Below are positions 11,401-18,311 of a stretch of DNA of 64,000 bases, piece by piece. This DNA is from Robinsoniella peoriensis. Its GTDB lineage: Bacteria > Bacillota > Clostridia > Lachnospirales > Lachnospiraceae. Both the position numbers and the translations under genes were made by a program. Below the pieces are notes generated by a model, which ran no database searches, had not been told where the DNA came from, and was given only the letters and a program-made list of their open reading frames with translations. Numbering within the stretch: position 1 is the stretch's first letter; every line of letters begins with the position of its first letter. Location: NCBI RefSeq assembly GCF_042680125.1, contig NZ_JBHTNY010000025.1; one strand, 5' to 3'.

Positions 11401-12353
11401 CTTACAAATGGTGGCAGTATTATGAAGCGGATACTTATGATGGTACTGCAGACGGCAATATGTCTGTTACAGGTAAAAATACCGATACGGCAAGCTTTGT
11501 GATTCCGGAAGATGCTCAGAACGGCGATACCATCCATATGGTAATACAGGTAACTGACAATGGTGCACATAATTTAAATTACTATCAGCGAGTTATTATA
11601 ACCGTTACCGGCAGAGAAGAGATTCAGAATGTAGAAATAATGACACCACAAGGCGTTGATGCAAATGCAATTGCATTAGGAACCAAGACGGCAGGAAAGG
11701 GTGGAAGCCCATACGCAGTACAGTTAACCGCAGAAGTAACACCAGCGCTTACAACAGGAAAGACATTTACATGGTCCTCAAGTGATGTAAGTGTTGCAAC
11801 AGTTGACAGTACAGGAAAGGTTACACCTCTGACAGCAGGAAGTGTCAGAATCACGGCAGCGGCAAATGATGGTTCCGGTAAAGAGGCATCCATTGATCTG
11901 ACAATTGTTGAGTTAAAACCAAGTGCAGTTGAAGTTACATCCGGCGGTTTTACGAAGCTTTACGTAAATGCCACTCTGTCTCTAAATGCATCTGTAAATC
12001 CAACAGATGCAGTAGACAAATCCGTTACCTGGACATCAGATAATGAAAATGTAGCAGTTGTATCCCAGGACGGCGTCGTAACAGGAATCGGTGCAGGAAC
12101 CGTAGTCATATCAGCGGTATCAAATGCAGATCAGAGTGTATTCGGTGAAATTACCCTTGTGGTAGAAGAAGAAAATGTAAACCGGAGGTCAGCACCAGTA
12201 ACAGAAGACGCTTCTGAGGTTTCTACAGAAGCAGAAGAAGTACAGGAAGATGTAATCCGGGAAGAGGCTCAGAATGTAGAAAACCAAAATGAAGAGACAC
12301 AAACCGAAGAATCACAAACCGAAGCATCATCAAACGGAGAGACACAGTTGTAA
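5451..12353 (+). CDS. Giant secreted protein: nine Big_2 Ig-like modules and three DUF1593/Sde182 nucleoside-hydrolase-like modules
   Basis: 2,300 residues with a signal peptide (cleavage near AQAAS, residue 31). Order: five Ig-like group 2 (Big_2) modules (about 34-458); DUF1593 module 1 (about 464-920); Big_2; module 2 (about 1020-1500); Big_2; module 3 (about 1594-2055); two more Big_2 (about 2060-2238); and a Glu/Thr/Gln-rich tail. Each DUF1593 module starts with an Asp-rich loop (TTDGEVDD, or TQDAEVDD in module 2) like the metal-binding loop of nucleoside hydrolases. Each ends in a PKD-like Sde182 C-terminal part (ADPDGDLLTYKWWQY). Sde182 relatives are linked to plant cell-wall binding; true activity is unknown. 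No LPXTG or transmembrane anchor is visible, so it is probably released or held by wall interactions. Modules 1 and 3 are nearly identical in protein; module 2 is diverged. Confidence 0.88.
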   Translation: MKFKKAIASILAAAMVCSSVVYTNPMEAQAASSKLKKITMSSAKASVYKGQTKQLKVVKAPASAKAEIKWSSSDKKVATVTKDGLVKGVKPGTATIKATAKVGKKTLSTKCNFTVKKPTYITKITPKVSSKTLKVGKKFTIKTTIAPENASVKKLKYSTSNKKVATVTSKGVVTAKGKGTAKITIKATDGSKESATVKITASAVPVTKVTLKPAQVSLSIGMAKQLKVSVKPAKATNRNVTYTSSNENVASVSSAGVVTAKATGTAAITATAQDGSKKSSTVSVTVNPVMAANVSVTPDTLALKTGASQKLQTVVSPANTTNKNVSYTSSAPDVASVSSDGTVTAKGKGSAVITVTTQDGSNKQASVRVSVSDVEVKIADLAVVENDLVLAPGEAKQITANITPANATNQTLRYTSSDSNAAEVSETGVITAKAQGSAVITVETTDGSNKKAEIKVEVTNKDKVRTIVTTDGEVDDMDSFMRLMLYSNEMDLAGLILTSSTYHYAGDPDKGIAPKRWTGTAWAGEVLEDYSEVYSNLTVHSADYPTPAYLESILKIGNIKNVGEMDEITEGSEFMKEILLDDDDRTLYIQTWGGTNTTARALKSIEEEYKGTDQWEAIQQKIYDKAVIYIILNQDATYSNYIAKNWPGIKVINDGGNFWRFAYMWKSVPEPLTLKLQGDWNYNNIKTGHGPLLENYKLMGDGTILEGEDANEQRGSEDYLIKNTQYNRYDFISEGDSPSFFYLLDTGLRSMEDPTYGGWGGRFGVEADGTYKNTVSDYNIYTQKEDKTYTLTRWFNDIQGDFAARADWCVADEFSDANHRPTVTVEEGLDLTAQPGERVKLHADGADPDGDLLTYKWWQYYEADTYKGTEDGKFKIIGGDSNVASFVVPADAKDGDTIHMVVQVTDDGAHNMNHYQRVILTVAGAQQVESVTVNGDSEIQAGSKTTLNAVVLPETLTNKNVTWKSDNEAVATVTDKGQVTGVSVGTATITAVSKVDNTITGTFEITVTRAANDPANQNPRAIITQDAEVDDQNSLVHALLYANEIDFQGIIQTSSKFHWIGDPDVADAASQTKYRWPGTDWMNEYADDYEAVYENLRTHDPNYPTPAYIRSIIKIGNIGYKGEVKNETEGSKLVEKALLDNDPRKLYLMAWGGTNTITRALMSIEEKYKGTDEWAAIREKIVDKSMICAFGKQDQTYDEYIGEEWPEIPFLNVGGGTTYGYSWSKTAGSVDSEGKRTLSGAWMRENLDYGHGALLDNYVTWGDGTYLDGEEDGSQFGTNEDMLDSTNWWGRMKYQRYDFLSEGDSPSFFYLMDTGLRSLEDPAFGSYGGRYYLDTSMKNSKGQQLNWYKTVQDYDPLQDKKVNSDWRWMADLQHEFATRADWCITPNYEDANHAPTLSIKEGLDFTAKPGETLKLHAEASDPDGDYVSVKWSQYFEADTYVEPEANKGIYIKGANSDMATITVPEDAKEGDTLIILVQASDNGTHSLSHYQEILITVEGAQAVESVTVEGASEVEVGNKVTLNAVVLPETLTNKNVTWKSDNEAVATVTDKGQVTGVSFGTANITAVSQIDKTVMGTFEIKVTRAKDDANSSKVRTIVTTDGEVDDMDSFMRLMLYSNEMDIAGLILSSSTYHYAGDPDKGIAPKRWTGTAWAGEVLDDYEEVYENLKVHSPDFPAPEYLKSILKIGNIKNVGEMEEITEGSEFMKDILLDDDDRTLYIQTWGGTNTTARALKSIEEEYKGTDQWDEIQQKIYDKAVIYIILNQDATYSDYIAKQWPGIRVINDGGNFWQFAYMWKRVADPLTVKLQGDWYYNNIKTGHGALLANYKLMGDGTILEGEDANEQRGSEDYLLKNPQYNRYDFISEGDSPSFFYLLDTGLRSLEDPTYGGWGGRFGVMEDGTYKNTVKDYNIYTNSEDTAYTLTRWFNDIQSDFAARADWCIASDYADANHMPSVSVKEGIDLSAAPGERLKLHAEGSDPDGDKLTYKWWQYYEADTYDGTADGNMSVTGKNTDTASFVIPEDAQNGDTIHMVIQVTDNGAHNLNYYQRVIITVTGREEIQNVEIMTPQGVDANAIALGTKTAGKGGSPYAVQLTAEVTPALTTGKTFTWSSSDVSVATVDSTGKVTPLTAGSVRITAAANDGSGKEASIDLTIVELKPSAVEVTSGGFTKLYVNATLSLNASVNPTDAVDKSVTWTSDNENVAVVSQDGVVTGIGAGTVVISAVSNADQSVFGEITLVVEEENVNRRSAPVTEDASEVSTEAEEVQEDVIREEAQNVENQNEETQTEESQTEASSNGETQL
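8286..8396 (+). repeat. Nearly identical Big_2 segment (copy A; copy B at 10011-10121)
   Basis: This stretch matches 10011-10121 with only four differences in about 111 bases, all at third codon positions. The flanking DUF1593 modules differ at many synonymous sites. The pattern suggests recent gene conversion or duplication of the linker Ig module. Confidence 0.8.
10011..10121 (+). repeat. Nearly identical Big_2 segment (copy B; copy A at 8286-8396)
   Basis: Second copy of the conserved linker segment; it encodes the Ig-module core around NKNVTWKSDNEAVATVTDKG. See copy A. Confidence 0.8.
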
Positions 12354-12468
12354 TCGTATGGCTGAAGAAGCATATGCCAGACAAAGATAAAATCGTATGG
12401 CTGAAGAAGTACATGCCAGACAAAGATAAAATCGTATGGCTGAAGAAGCACATGTCAGACAAAGATAA
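12352..12468 (+). repeat. Three tandem 39-bp repeats directly after the giant gene's stop
   Basis: Units lie at 12352-12390, 12391-12429 and 12430-12468, each exactly 39 bases with two or three changes between units. The first unit overlaps the TAA stop. Because 39 is divisible by three, several frames are open. In one forward frame each unit holds a complete ATG-to-TAA mini-ORF (MAEEAYARQR, MAEEVHARQR, MAEEAHVRQR). In another, reached by a frame change at the stop, the units read as a 13-residue cationic repeat (IVWLKKHMPDKDK three times) ending at a TAA. No clear ribosome site precedes the units. Confidence 0.85.
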
Positions 12469-12482
12469 CTCCTAAAATAATG

Positions 12483-12528
12483 AAAACAGGGAAGACGCTG
12501 AGAAATCAGTCTGGCTTCCCTGTTTTTC
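12483..12528 (+). terminator. Bidirectional terminator after the giant gene
   Basis: Stem AAAACAGGGAAG / CTTCCCTGTTTTT with a 16-base loop, flanked by an A-run on one side and a T-run on the other. It serves the rightward giant gene and the leftward NagB-like gene ending at 12545. Confidence 0.85.
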
Positions 12529-12544
12529 GTTCATGATCATATAA

Positions 12545-13288
12545 TTAATGCGCTGTCCATTTAGAAGCAGCAGTCCGGTCGCAGTACAGGGAAGCATTAT
12601 CAAATTCCAGAATGGCAGTAGCGGGAATAGCGGGATCACTTTGGTTTGCCTGCATTATCTGATACAGGATGCCGGCTTTGTGAGAATCATTAATCATAAG
12701 AATACAGCGTTTCGCTTCCCGGAAATTTTGTATGCCCAAAGTGGCACCTCCTTGCAAAACTGCATCACCTTCAAAATATTTCTGTCCAACTTTCTGGGTA
12801 ATGGGATCCAGAGATGAGACATGTGCCCTTCCGTATAAATCTGATCCCGGTTCATTGAGCGCCAGATGTCCATTCATGCCGGCACCCAGGATCAAAAAGT
12901 CAATGCAGCGATTACAGGAATGATCTTTGATAAAAGTTTCGATTTCATTGCATTCAGTAGCCATATCCTTTTTTGATGCATCCCATAAGCGTACATTTTG
13001 TGGATGGTAATTTACATGATTTAAAAAATGCTCCTTAAGAAAGCAGCCGCAGCTGTCTTTGGTGTCCGGCGACATATACAGCCATTCATCCATTGCTACA
13101 AAGGATGCTTTTGAAAAGTCAGCCCTGCCTTCTTTATATGCCTGAACCAATTCCCGGAATAATCCAAGGGAAGTATGACCGGCAGCGATGCAAAGTAATT
13201 GCCGGGGATTATCTTTTAGATCTGCCAGTATATCCTTCGCAGTTCTGCGGCACATATCCGCGTAGGAGTCAAAAATTTCTATATTCAT
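12545..13288 (-). CDS. Glucosamine-6-phosphate deaminase/isomerase (NagB)-like protein
   Basis: 247 residues of the NagB/6-phosphogluconolactonase fold. It has the phosphate-binding loop AAGHTSLG (residues 35-42), MDEWL (Asp67, matching the proton-relay Asp72 of E. coli NagB) and GAGMNGHLALNEPGS (135-149). The residue equivalent to E. coli Asp141 is Asn139, while His141 and Glu146 are kept. It is therefore a paralogue that may use another sugar phosphate or another reaction. Its start overlaps the stop of the upstream MttB-like gene by 4 bases, so the two are translationally coupled. Both lie in the ROK-operator regulon, which suggests a job in one sugar or amino-sugar pathway with the divergent kinase and GH4 enzyme. 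Confidence 0.88.
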   Translation of the reverse strand: MNIEIFDSYADMCRRTAKDILADLKDNPRQLLCIAAGHTSLGLFRELVQAYKEGRADFSKASFVAMDEWLYMSPDTKDSCGCFLKEHFLNHVNYHPQNVRLWDASKKDMATECNEIETFIKDHSCNRCIDFLILGAGMNGHLALNEPGSDLYGRAHVSSLDPITQKVGQKYFEGDAVLQGGATLGIQNFREAKRCILMINDSHKAGILYQIMQANQSDPAIPATAILEFDNASLYCDRTAASKWTAH

Positions 13289-14682
13289 AGAATTTCCTCC
13301 CTGGCATCAGCGATAATACGGTCTATTTCTTCACAGAGAGATTCTGATATTACAGGCTCCCGGTTCAGATATCCATCTGTAGCTGTTTCAACCAGATCAT
13401 GGGCGCGTTCCAACAGTTCTTTCTGAGATCCGCCAGTCCAGTTCGTCCAGTTATCCCTTAAAAAGATCCCAGGCTGGAGGTAACTTTCATGCATCCAGTC
13501 TAAAGTATGTTCTTCGGACAGGAAATTACCGCGGATACCTACTTCACGGATTACATCCAGACCGATGCTATCTTCCGATACCTCAAATCCTTTCGTGATA
13601 TAATTGTAGTAATTAATCCATTCGTTATCCAATGCCAGCTGTTCGAGACTGATACCCTGGTCGGCTCCCACAATGCCCTGTGCGCCCATGGAACGGGTTC
13701 CGGAAAGAAAATTAAATGCTGCAGTAAGGCCCTTTTCAATACCAGCCTGAAAATCAGGCATGAGAGCATCGGTAAGGCCTGCATTAGACATGCCGGTGAC
13801 CCCATAGAATCGCGACATCTGTCCAACCGCAATGCCGAACAATGCCTGGTTTGGACTGCCGAAAGAGCAAAGTGTGGTTTTGAGGTCCATCGAATGTACA
13901 GGAGCGCTATAGTTAGATATCTGCCCGTTTAACGCGAAAGCAATAAACATACTTGCAATTATCTCAGCATTTTCCAGAGTCAAAGTTCCTGCGATCGATG
14001 CAGGGGAAGTGGCAGCGCTCATGCCCATTGGACCCAGGGAAAGTGATCCGCCATTTTTGGCAAATAAAAGAGCCATTTCCAGGGTGTCTTTTTTGAAGGA
14101 AAGCGGAGTAATCGTTTCCAGAAGATAATTGCTTTCTTTACCCATAAGCTTATTCAACTCCAGTATGTATTTGGCAGACAAAGGAGTCAAAACATAAGTT
14201 CCGCCTGGTTTGCTGGAATATTTATAGATATCTTGATAATTAATCAGATCCGATATCTGATCGGGAACATCGGAAGGAACAACTACAGGACTGGAGTATG
14301 GAAAGTTTTCCAGGTGCTCAAGCAGGGCAAACCCCTTTAAATTATCTTTTCTGATTCCATAACGGCTGGTTTTCGTATTGTAATCTGTATAAAATACCTG
14401 TGTGGAAATATGTGCCTGGATATCATTTTTTAATGATTCCGTTTCAAAAGACTGTTGGTTGCGTTTTTTGATCGTGTCCAATACTGTCACCATCGCATTT
14501 TCTGGAATACGCAATATCTCTTTTTCATAATCCACGTTCCCGCCCAATTCAGAACAGAGGTCCAGTACTTCTTTACAGGGAACATGGATTCCAATGGTCT
14601 CTAAAATTTGAATTGAAGAGTCATGGATCATCTGGATCTCAGTGGGAGACAGAACCTCGATGCTGGAAATGATTTTTCTCAT
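13285..14682 (-). CDS. MttB-superfamily (trimethylamine methyltransferase-like) corrinoid methyltransferase, non-pyrrolysine
   Basis: 465 residues belonging to the MttB superfamily (Pfam MTTB): N-terminal VLSPTEIQMIHDSSIQILETIGI, mid-region SLSLGPMGMSAATSPASIAGTL, and a C-terminal run of helices ending in RIIADAREEIL. Known members move a methyl group from quaternary amines (trimethylamine, glycine betaine, proline betaine, carnitine) to a corrinoid protein. No in-frame amber codon interrupts the gene, so it belongs to the large non-pyrrolysine group whose substrates are mostly unknown. AAGGAGG precedes the start. No corrinoid protein gene is adjacent; the closest corrinoid domain in this window is in the fusion at 58412. 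It is cotranscribed with the NagB-like gene and probably repressed by the ROK regulator through an operator over its transcription start. Confidence 0.85.
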   Translation of the reverse strand: MRKIISSIEVLSPTEIQMIHDSSIQILETIGIHVPCKEVLDLCSELGGNVDYEKEILRIPENAMVTVLDTIKKRNQQSFETESLKNDIQAHISTQVFYTDYNTKTSRYGIRKDNLKGFALLEHLENFPYSSPVVVPSDVPDQISDLINYQDIYKYSSKPGGTYVLTPLSAKYILELNKLMGKESNYLLETITPLSFKKDTLEMALLFAKNGGSLSLGPMGMSAATSPASIAGTLTLENAEIIASMFIAFALNGQISNYSAPVHSMDLKTTLCSFGSPNQALFGIAVGQMSRFYGVTGMSNAGLTDALMPDFQAGIEKGLTAAFNFLSGTRSMGAQGIVGADQGISLEQLALDNEWINYYNYITKGFEVSEDSIGLDVIREVGIRGNFLSEEHTLDWMHESYLQPGIFLRDNWTNWTGGSQKELLERAHDLVETATDGYLNREPVISESLCEEIDRIIADAREEIL

Positions 14683-14706
14683 GAATAAATACCTCCTTAA
14701 TAATAA

Positions 14707-14729
14707 TTAACTAACTTTCTTAATTAATT
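14707..14729. promoter_or_regulatory. ROK-regulator operator 1
   Basis: A 23-bp site that is the exact reverse complement of operator 2. It reads leftward as AATTAATTAAG followed by AAAGTTAGTTAA. It sits just downstream of the -10 box of the MttB-like promoter, a classic repressor position. Confidence 0.85.
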
Positions 14730-14731
14730 GG

Positions 14732-14760
14732 ATTATATGATTTCTTTGATTAAAAGTCAA
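14732..14760 (-). promoter_or_regulatory. Promoter of the MttB-like/NagB-like operon
   Basis: Reading leftward: TTGACT (14755-14760), a 17-base spacer, and TATAAT (14732-14737). A strong sigma-A promoter whose start point would fall inside the operator at 14707-14729. Confidence 0.8.
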
Positions 14761-14796
14761 CAGTTTTTGTGAAAATATTATAATTTAAATTTGGTA

Positions 14797-14825
14797 TTGA
14801 CAAAATAGTAGTCATAATATACAAT
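14797..14825 (+). promoter_or_regulatory. Promoter of the ROK regulator gene
   Basis: TTGACA (14797-14802), a 17-base spacer, and TACAAT (14820-14825). The -10 box overlaps operator 2 at its left edge, which suggests autorepression. Confidence 0.7.
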
Positions 14826-14845
14826 TAATTAAGAAAGTTAGTTAA
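14823..14845. promoter_or_regulatory. ROK-regulator operator 2
   Basis: 23-bp site (AATTAATTAAG then AAAGTTAGTTAA), identical to operator 1 on the opposite strand. It lies between the -10 box and the ribosome site of the regulator's own gene. Confidence 0.85.
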
Positions 14846-14860
14846 TGAAGGTGATGTGAA

Positions 14861-16018
14861 ATGAAAAATTATGTACCGTCTCATTTAAAAGATATGAATC
14901 GGCAGATTGTATATCAGATTATTAAAGAAAAAGAAACCACTTCGAAAGCGGAGTTAGCAAAGCTGACGGGAATCAGCTCCCCTACAGTAATTAAAATTGT
15001 TAATTTCTTAATAGAAAAAAAGCTTGTCATAGAAGTGGGACAGGGAGATTTCAGCCAGAGTGAAGTTTCTGTCGGAAGAAAGCCACGTATGCTGAAGTTG
15101 AATACCGGATTAATGTATGTTGCAGCATTTTTCCTGGAAGGTGATTTTTTAAGTATGGGCGTGGTAGATTTAGCAGAGCGTATCATATATAAAAAAAGTA
15201 TGGAAATAACTCCGGACTTCTCCTTTATCATGCCGGAAATTCTGAATAGACTTGTCATGCAGCTTTTAGAAGAAGCCGGAATTTCGGAATCCCAGCTATT
15301 TGGAATAGGAATTGCCCTTCCGGTAGCATATGATGAAAATAAATGCACGATTATAACGGCGCCGCTGATTCAGGTAAATGAGCCCCTTGTGATCAGAGAT
15401 GAAATAAAGAAATTAGAAGATAGATACGATGCGATTGTAATGATAGAAAATGACGCAAATGCTCAGGTACTGGGAGAGTTTCAAAGGGCTGGATACAGTG
15501 AAAAGGAAGACTTGATATTTATTTCTATTGGAACCGGACTGGGCGCGGGCATTGTTCTAAATGGACAGCTTCGCAGAGGAAAACATCATATGTGCGGAGA
15601 GATTGGCTATATCTGTTTCCTAGGTGATAATATTGAAAGAAAGAAAAACGCCGGCTGGCTGGAATCCCAAATCAGCTATCGGGTACTGGAAGAAAAGTTC
15701 GGAGTGGATTTTAGTAATGGCAGCGGGCTGGATTCCGATACAAAAAAGAAACTTATAGAATATGTGGCACTTCCCATTGCGCTATGCATAAACAATACAA
15801 CCATGCTTTTGGACTGTGGAAATATCGTCTTGGGGGGTATTGTAATAGAAGTTCTGGGAGAAGAATTATTAACTGAAGTGAAGAGGCACGTAGATCAGAT
15901 GTCTGTAATCGGGAATTCTATCCGCCTTCAAACTTCATCTGACAGCGGACTGATTGGCATTGCATCCATGGTCACAAAGAAAAAAATAATTGACTTATTA
16001 ACATTGGAGTCTGATTAA
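14861..16018 (+). CDS. ROK-family transcriptional regulator (NagC/XylR type)
   Basis: 385 residues. The N-terminal winged helix (about residues 20-75; AELAKLTGISSPTVIKIVNFL) is followed by a ROK sugar-kinase-like domain with IENDANAQVLGEF and the ISIGTGLGAGIVLNGQLRRG glycine loop. The usual CxCGxxGC zinc motif is not intact, as in many regulators of this group. Such proteins bind sugar or sugar-phosphate inducers and repress catabolic genes. Three copies of one 23-bp operator lie before this gene, the divergent MttB-like operon and the following sugar operon. That makes this protein the likely common repressor. Confidence 0.9.
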   Translation: MKNYVPSHLKDMNRQIVYQIIKEKETTSKAELAKLTGISSPTVIKIVNFLIEKKLVIEVGQGDFSQSEVSVGRKPRMLKLNTGLMYVAAFFLEGDFLSMGVVDLAERIIYKKSMEITPDFSFIMPEILNRLVMQLLEEAGISESQLFGIGIALPVAYDENKCTIITAPLIQVNEPLVIRDEIKKLEDRYDAIVMIENDANAQVLGEFQRAGYSEKEDLIFISIGTGLGAGIVLNGQLRRGKHHMCGEIGYICFLGDNIERKKNAGWLESQISYRVLEEKFGVDFSNGSGLDSDTKKKLIEYVALPIALCINNTTMLLDCGNIVLGGIVIEVLGEELLTEVKRHVDQMSVIGNSIRLQTSSDSGLIGIASMVTKKKIIDLLTLESD

Positions 16019-16022
16019 TCTA

Positions 16023-16050
16023 TTTTGGTATTGGGAAACACATACCAAAA
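16023..16050. repeat. Inverted repeat after the ROK gene
   Basis: TTTTGGTAT and ATACCAAAA form a 9-bp stem with a 10-base loop just after the ROK stop codon. There is no T-run, so it is a weak terminator at best. It may be a second regulator's operator upstream of the sugar operon. Confidence 0.5.
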
Positions 16051-16111
16051 CAGGTTGAAGTATTATAATAAAAAGTTGTATTCCAAAAGGAGTATAACTT
16101 TCTATAAATGG

Positions 16112-16134
16112 AATTAATTAACAAAGTTAGTTAA
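16112..16134. promoter_or_regulatory. ROK-regulator operator 3
   Basis: The same 23-bp site as operators 1 and 2 with one change (G to C at position 11). It lies just after a TATAAA -10-like box (16103-16108) and before the AAAGGAGG ribosome site of the sugar-kinase gene, so it should control the whole 16164-22839 operon. Confidence 0.85.
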
Positions 16135-16163
16135 TTAATGAAAAAGAAAGGAGGAATCCTTAA

Positions 16164-17306
16164 ATGGAAAAAGTATTAAACAGTGTAGAATCCTGTCTGG
16201 AAAATCAAACGAACGGACATTTTCAGTGGAAAGTCTTTGCCGGCTTTGACGGATATGTAGATTTGCTTGTAAAACCTGTACGCTCCGGAATCAATGATCA
16301 AAAGAAGTATTTTGAAACCATCTCGGAGTTTGGAAGCTATTTAAAGACCAAGGCGAGTAAAAGCTGTTCGATTGAATTGCAGAAAATTACAGAAAAGGTT
16401 GGAGGAAACACCATAATTTTTGCCGAAGCCCTGGCGGCTTTTGGCATAAGCAGCAAATGTGTAGGCGCTTTCGGATATCCTAAAGTGCAGGAGGTATTTT
16501 CTAATGGAAACAGCAATGTAGAAATAGTGAGTATTACAAACCCGGGACACTGTACGGCATTAGAATTTCAGGACGGTAAAGTTATGCTGGCTGAAAATTC
16601 AGATATCAACGAATTGGATTATGAGGTTCTAATAAGCCGTATAGGTGAGAAAAAATTCTCAGCGTATTTAGAAGAAGCAGATGTTTTGGCTTTTATGAAC
16701 TGGAGCGAGATGGCGGGAGGAACGTTAATCTGGAAAGGGATATTGAAAAATATACTTCCGAAAGTGGCTGAAAAGAAAAAAAAGTCGGTTTTTATTGATA
16801 TCTCGGACTGCTCCAGAAGAAGTAAAGAAGATATCGGCGAAATGTTGGAATTGGTTCGGGAATTTTCATCTTACTTTGATGTAATCATGAGTTTGAATAG
16901 AAATGAAATGGAAACCATCTGCAACACAATGCCGGAGGAGTTACAGGAAGCAGATTTTGAAAAGATGGGAGAAGTGATCAGAAACTACTGCGGGATTCAA
17001 TATCTGGTAGTGCACTTACTGGATGGAGCATATGCTTTTGCAGGTGGGGAACCGTATTATATTGCGAATAAATATGTTGACAAACCTCTGATTTCCACAG
17101 GGGGCGGAGATAACTTTAACGCAGGTCTGGTATATGGAATCATGATGAATATGGATATTGAGCAGGCATTGGCAACAGCGAATGCTACCAGCGGTTTTTA
17201 TGTAGTCAATGGAAAAAGTCCAGCCCCGGATGAATTAAAATCTTATATCAGTCAATGGAAAAAGGAGGTGAGAAGTCATGATAAGACCTCCAAAGAGAGA
17301 GCCTGA
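16164..17306 (+). CDS. PfkB-family sugar kinase
   Basis: 380 residues of the ribokinase/PfkB fold. Early substrate region FAGFDGYVDLLVKP; KVGGNTIIFAEALAAFG (the usual GG motif); and the C-terminal catalytic loop STGGGDNFNAG, with the expected base Asp316. It is longer than ribokinase, and substrate cannot be told; a monosaccharide released by the downstream GH4 enzyme is plausible. AAAGGAGG precedes the start. It is the first gene of a six-gene operon under the third ROK operator. The 3' end overlaps the next gene by 29 bases, indicating tight coupling. Confidence 0.88.
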   Translation: MEKVLNSVESCLENQTNGHFQWKVFAGFDGYVDLLVKPVRSGINDQKKYFETISEFGSYLKTKASKSCSIELQKITEKVGGNTIIFAEALAAFGISSKCVGAFGYPKVQEVFSNGNSNVEIVSITNPGHCTALEFQDGKVMLAENSDINELDYEVLISRIGEKKFSAYLEEADVLAFMNWSEMAGGTLIWKGILKNILPKVAEKKKKSVFIDISDCSRRSKEDIGEMLELVREFSSYFDVIMSLNRNEMETICNTMPEELQEADFEKMGEVIRNYCGIQYLVVHLLDGAYAFAGGEPYYIANKYVDKPLISTGGGDNFNAGLVYGIMMNMDIEQALATANATSGFYVVNGKSPAPDELKSYISQWKKEVRSHDKTSKERA

Positions 17307-18300
17307 CTTTCGCAATCTGGAATTGGTTTTAGAAAAGAAGAAACCCCAAAGACCTACGCTGTTTGAATTGTTTGTATGCGATGAAATTATTGAAAAAGTT
17401 TCAGGAAGACATTTAGCAGGGAAAAACAAGCTGGAAAAAGATGTTGCGCTGATTGAAACTTATGATAGCCTGGGCTACGATTATTCGTTAATAATGCCCA
17501 CGGAATTTGCATTTATCGCAAATAATAAGCTGGAGAAAAAGTCTTTTTCTTTAAATGATGGTGCGGTTATTACAGACAGAAAATCTTTTGACCAGTACAA
17601 TTGGCCGTCAGCGGGTGATTATGACTATACATATGTAGACAAACTGGCAGAATATCTGCCAAAGGGAATGGAATTTTTAGCCTGGTCCAGTGATGGACCC
17701 CTGGAAAGTGTCATAAAGCTGGTAGGTTATGAGAATCTCTGTTACATGCTCTATGATGATGAAACTTTGGCTGCTGATATTTTTGAACAGGTAGGTAAGC
17801 GTACGGTGGAAGATTACCGCCAAATGCTGGAGTATCCCCATATTAAAGGGGTGGTGGTCGGGGATGACTGGGGATTTAACACACAGACGCTGCTGCCTAT
17901 AGAAGTTTATCGAAAATATCTCTTTCCATGGCATCAAGAAATTGTACGTATGGCACATGCCGGAGGCAGATATGCTATTTTGCATTCCTGTGGGCAATAT
18001 CAAGGAGTGATAGAGGATATTATCCAGCATATGGGATATGATGGTAGGCACTCCTATGAAGATAATATTATTCCCGTAGAAAAGGCATACGAAGATTTAT
18101 ATCCGGATATCGCGGTTCTGGGGGGAATTGACGTTCATTTTTTATCCGTTGCTTCACCGCATGAGATAGGAAGGCGTTCAGAAGAAATGCTGGAACGTAC
18201 TTTTAACAGGGGAGGATATGCACTGGGGTCCGGAAACAGTATTCCCAATTACATTCCCTGGGAAAATTATAAAGCAATGATAACAAAAGCATATGAATAA
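17278..18300 (+). CDS. Uroporphyrinogen decarboxylase-fold protein (MtaA-like)
   Basis: 340 residues of the UroD/MtaA superfamily. These TIM-barrel proteins either decarboxylate uroporphyrinogen or, far more often in acetogenic and gut Firmicutes, move methyl groups between corrinoid proteins and acceptors. It has the HSCG motif (His236, Cys238) that corresponds to the start of the HxC zinc motif of MtaA/MtbA; the distal Cys of that motif is not seen (it reads ALGSGNSIPNYIP). The operon (sugar kinase, GH4, sugar importer) contains no haem genes, which argues against a haem role. AAAGGAGGTGAG precedes the start inside the kinase gene. Confidence 0.85.
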   Translation: MIRPPKREPDFRNLELVLEKKKPQRPTLFELFVCDEIIEKVSGRHLAGKNKLEKDVALIETYDSLGYDYSLIMPTEFAFIANNKLEKKSFSLNDGAVITDRKSFDQYNWPSAGDYDYTYVDKLAEYLPKGMEFLAWSSDGPLESVIKLVGYENLCYMLYDDETLAADIFEQVGKRTVEDYRQMLEYPHIKGVVVGDDWGFNTQTLLPIEVYRKYLFPWHQEIVRMAHAGGRYAILHSCGQYQGVIEDIIQHMGYDGRHSYEDNIIPVEKAYEDLYPDIAVLGGIDVHFLSVASPHEIGRRSEEMLERTFNRGGYALGSGNSIPNYIPWENYKAMITKAYE

Positions 18301-18311
18301 GGAGGATCATT

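Noticed and set aside
12180..12353. Possible sortase anchor at the end of the giant protein
   Set aside because: The tail is Glu/Thr/Gln-rich with no LPXTG-like motif, hydrophobic helix or basic end.
13285..14682. Possible pyrrolysine-containing MttB
   Set aside because: No in-frame amber codon is present in the gene; it fits the non-pyrrolysine branch.
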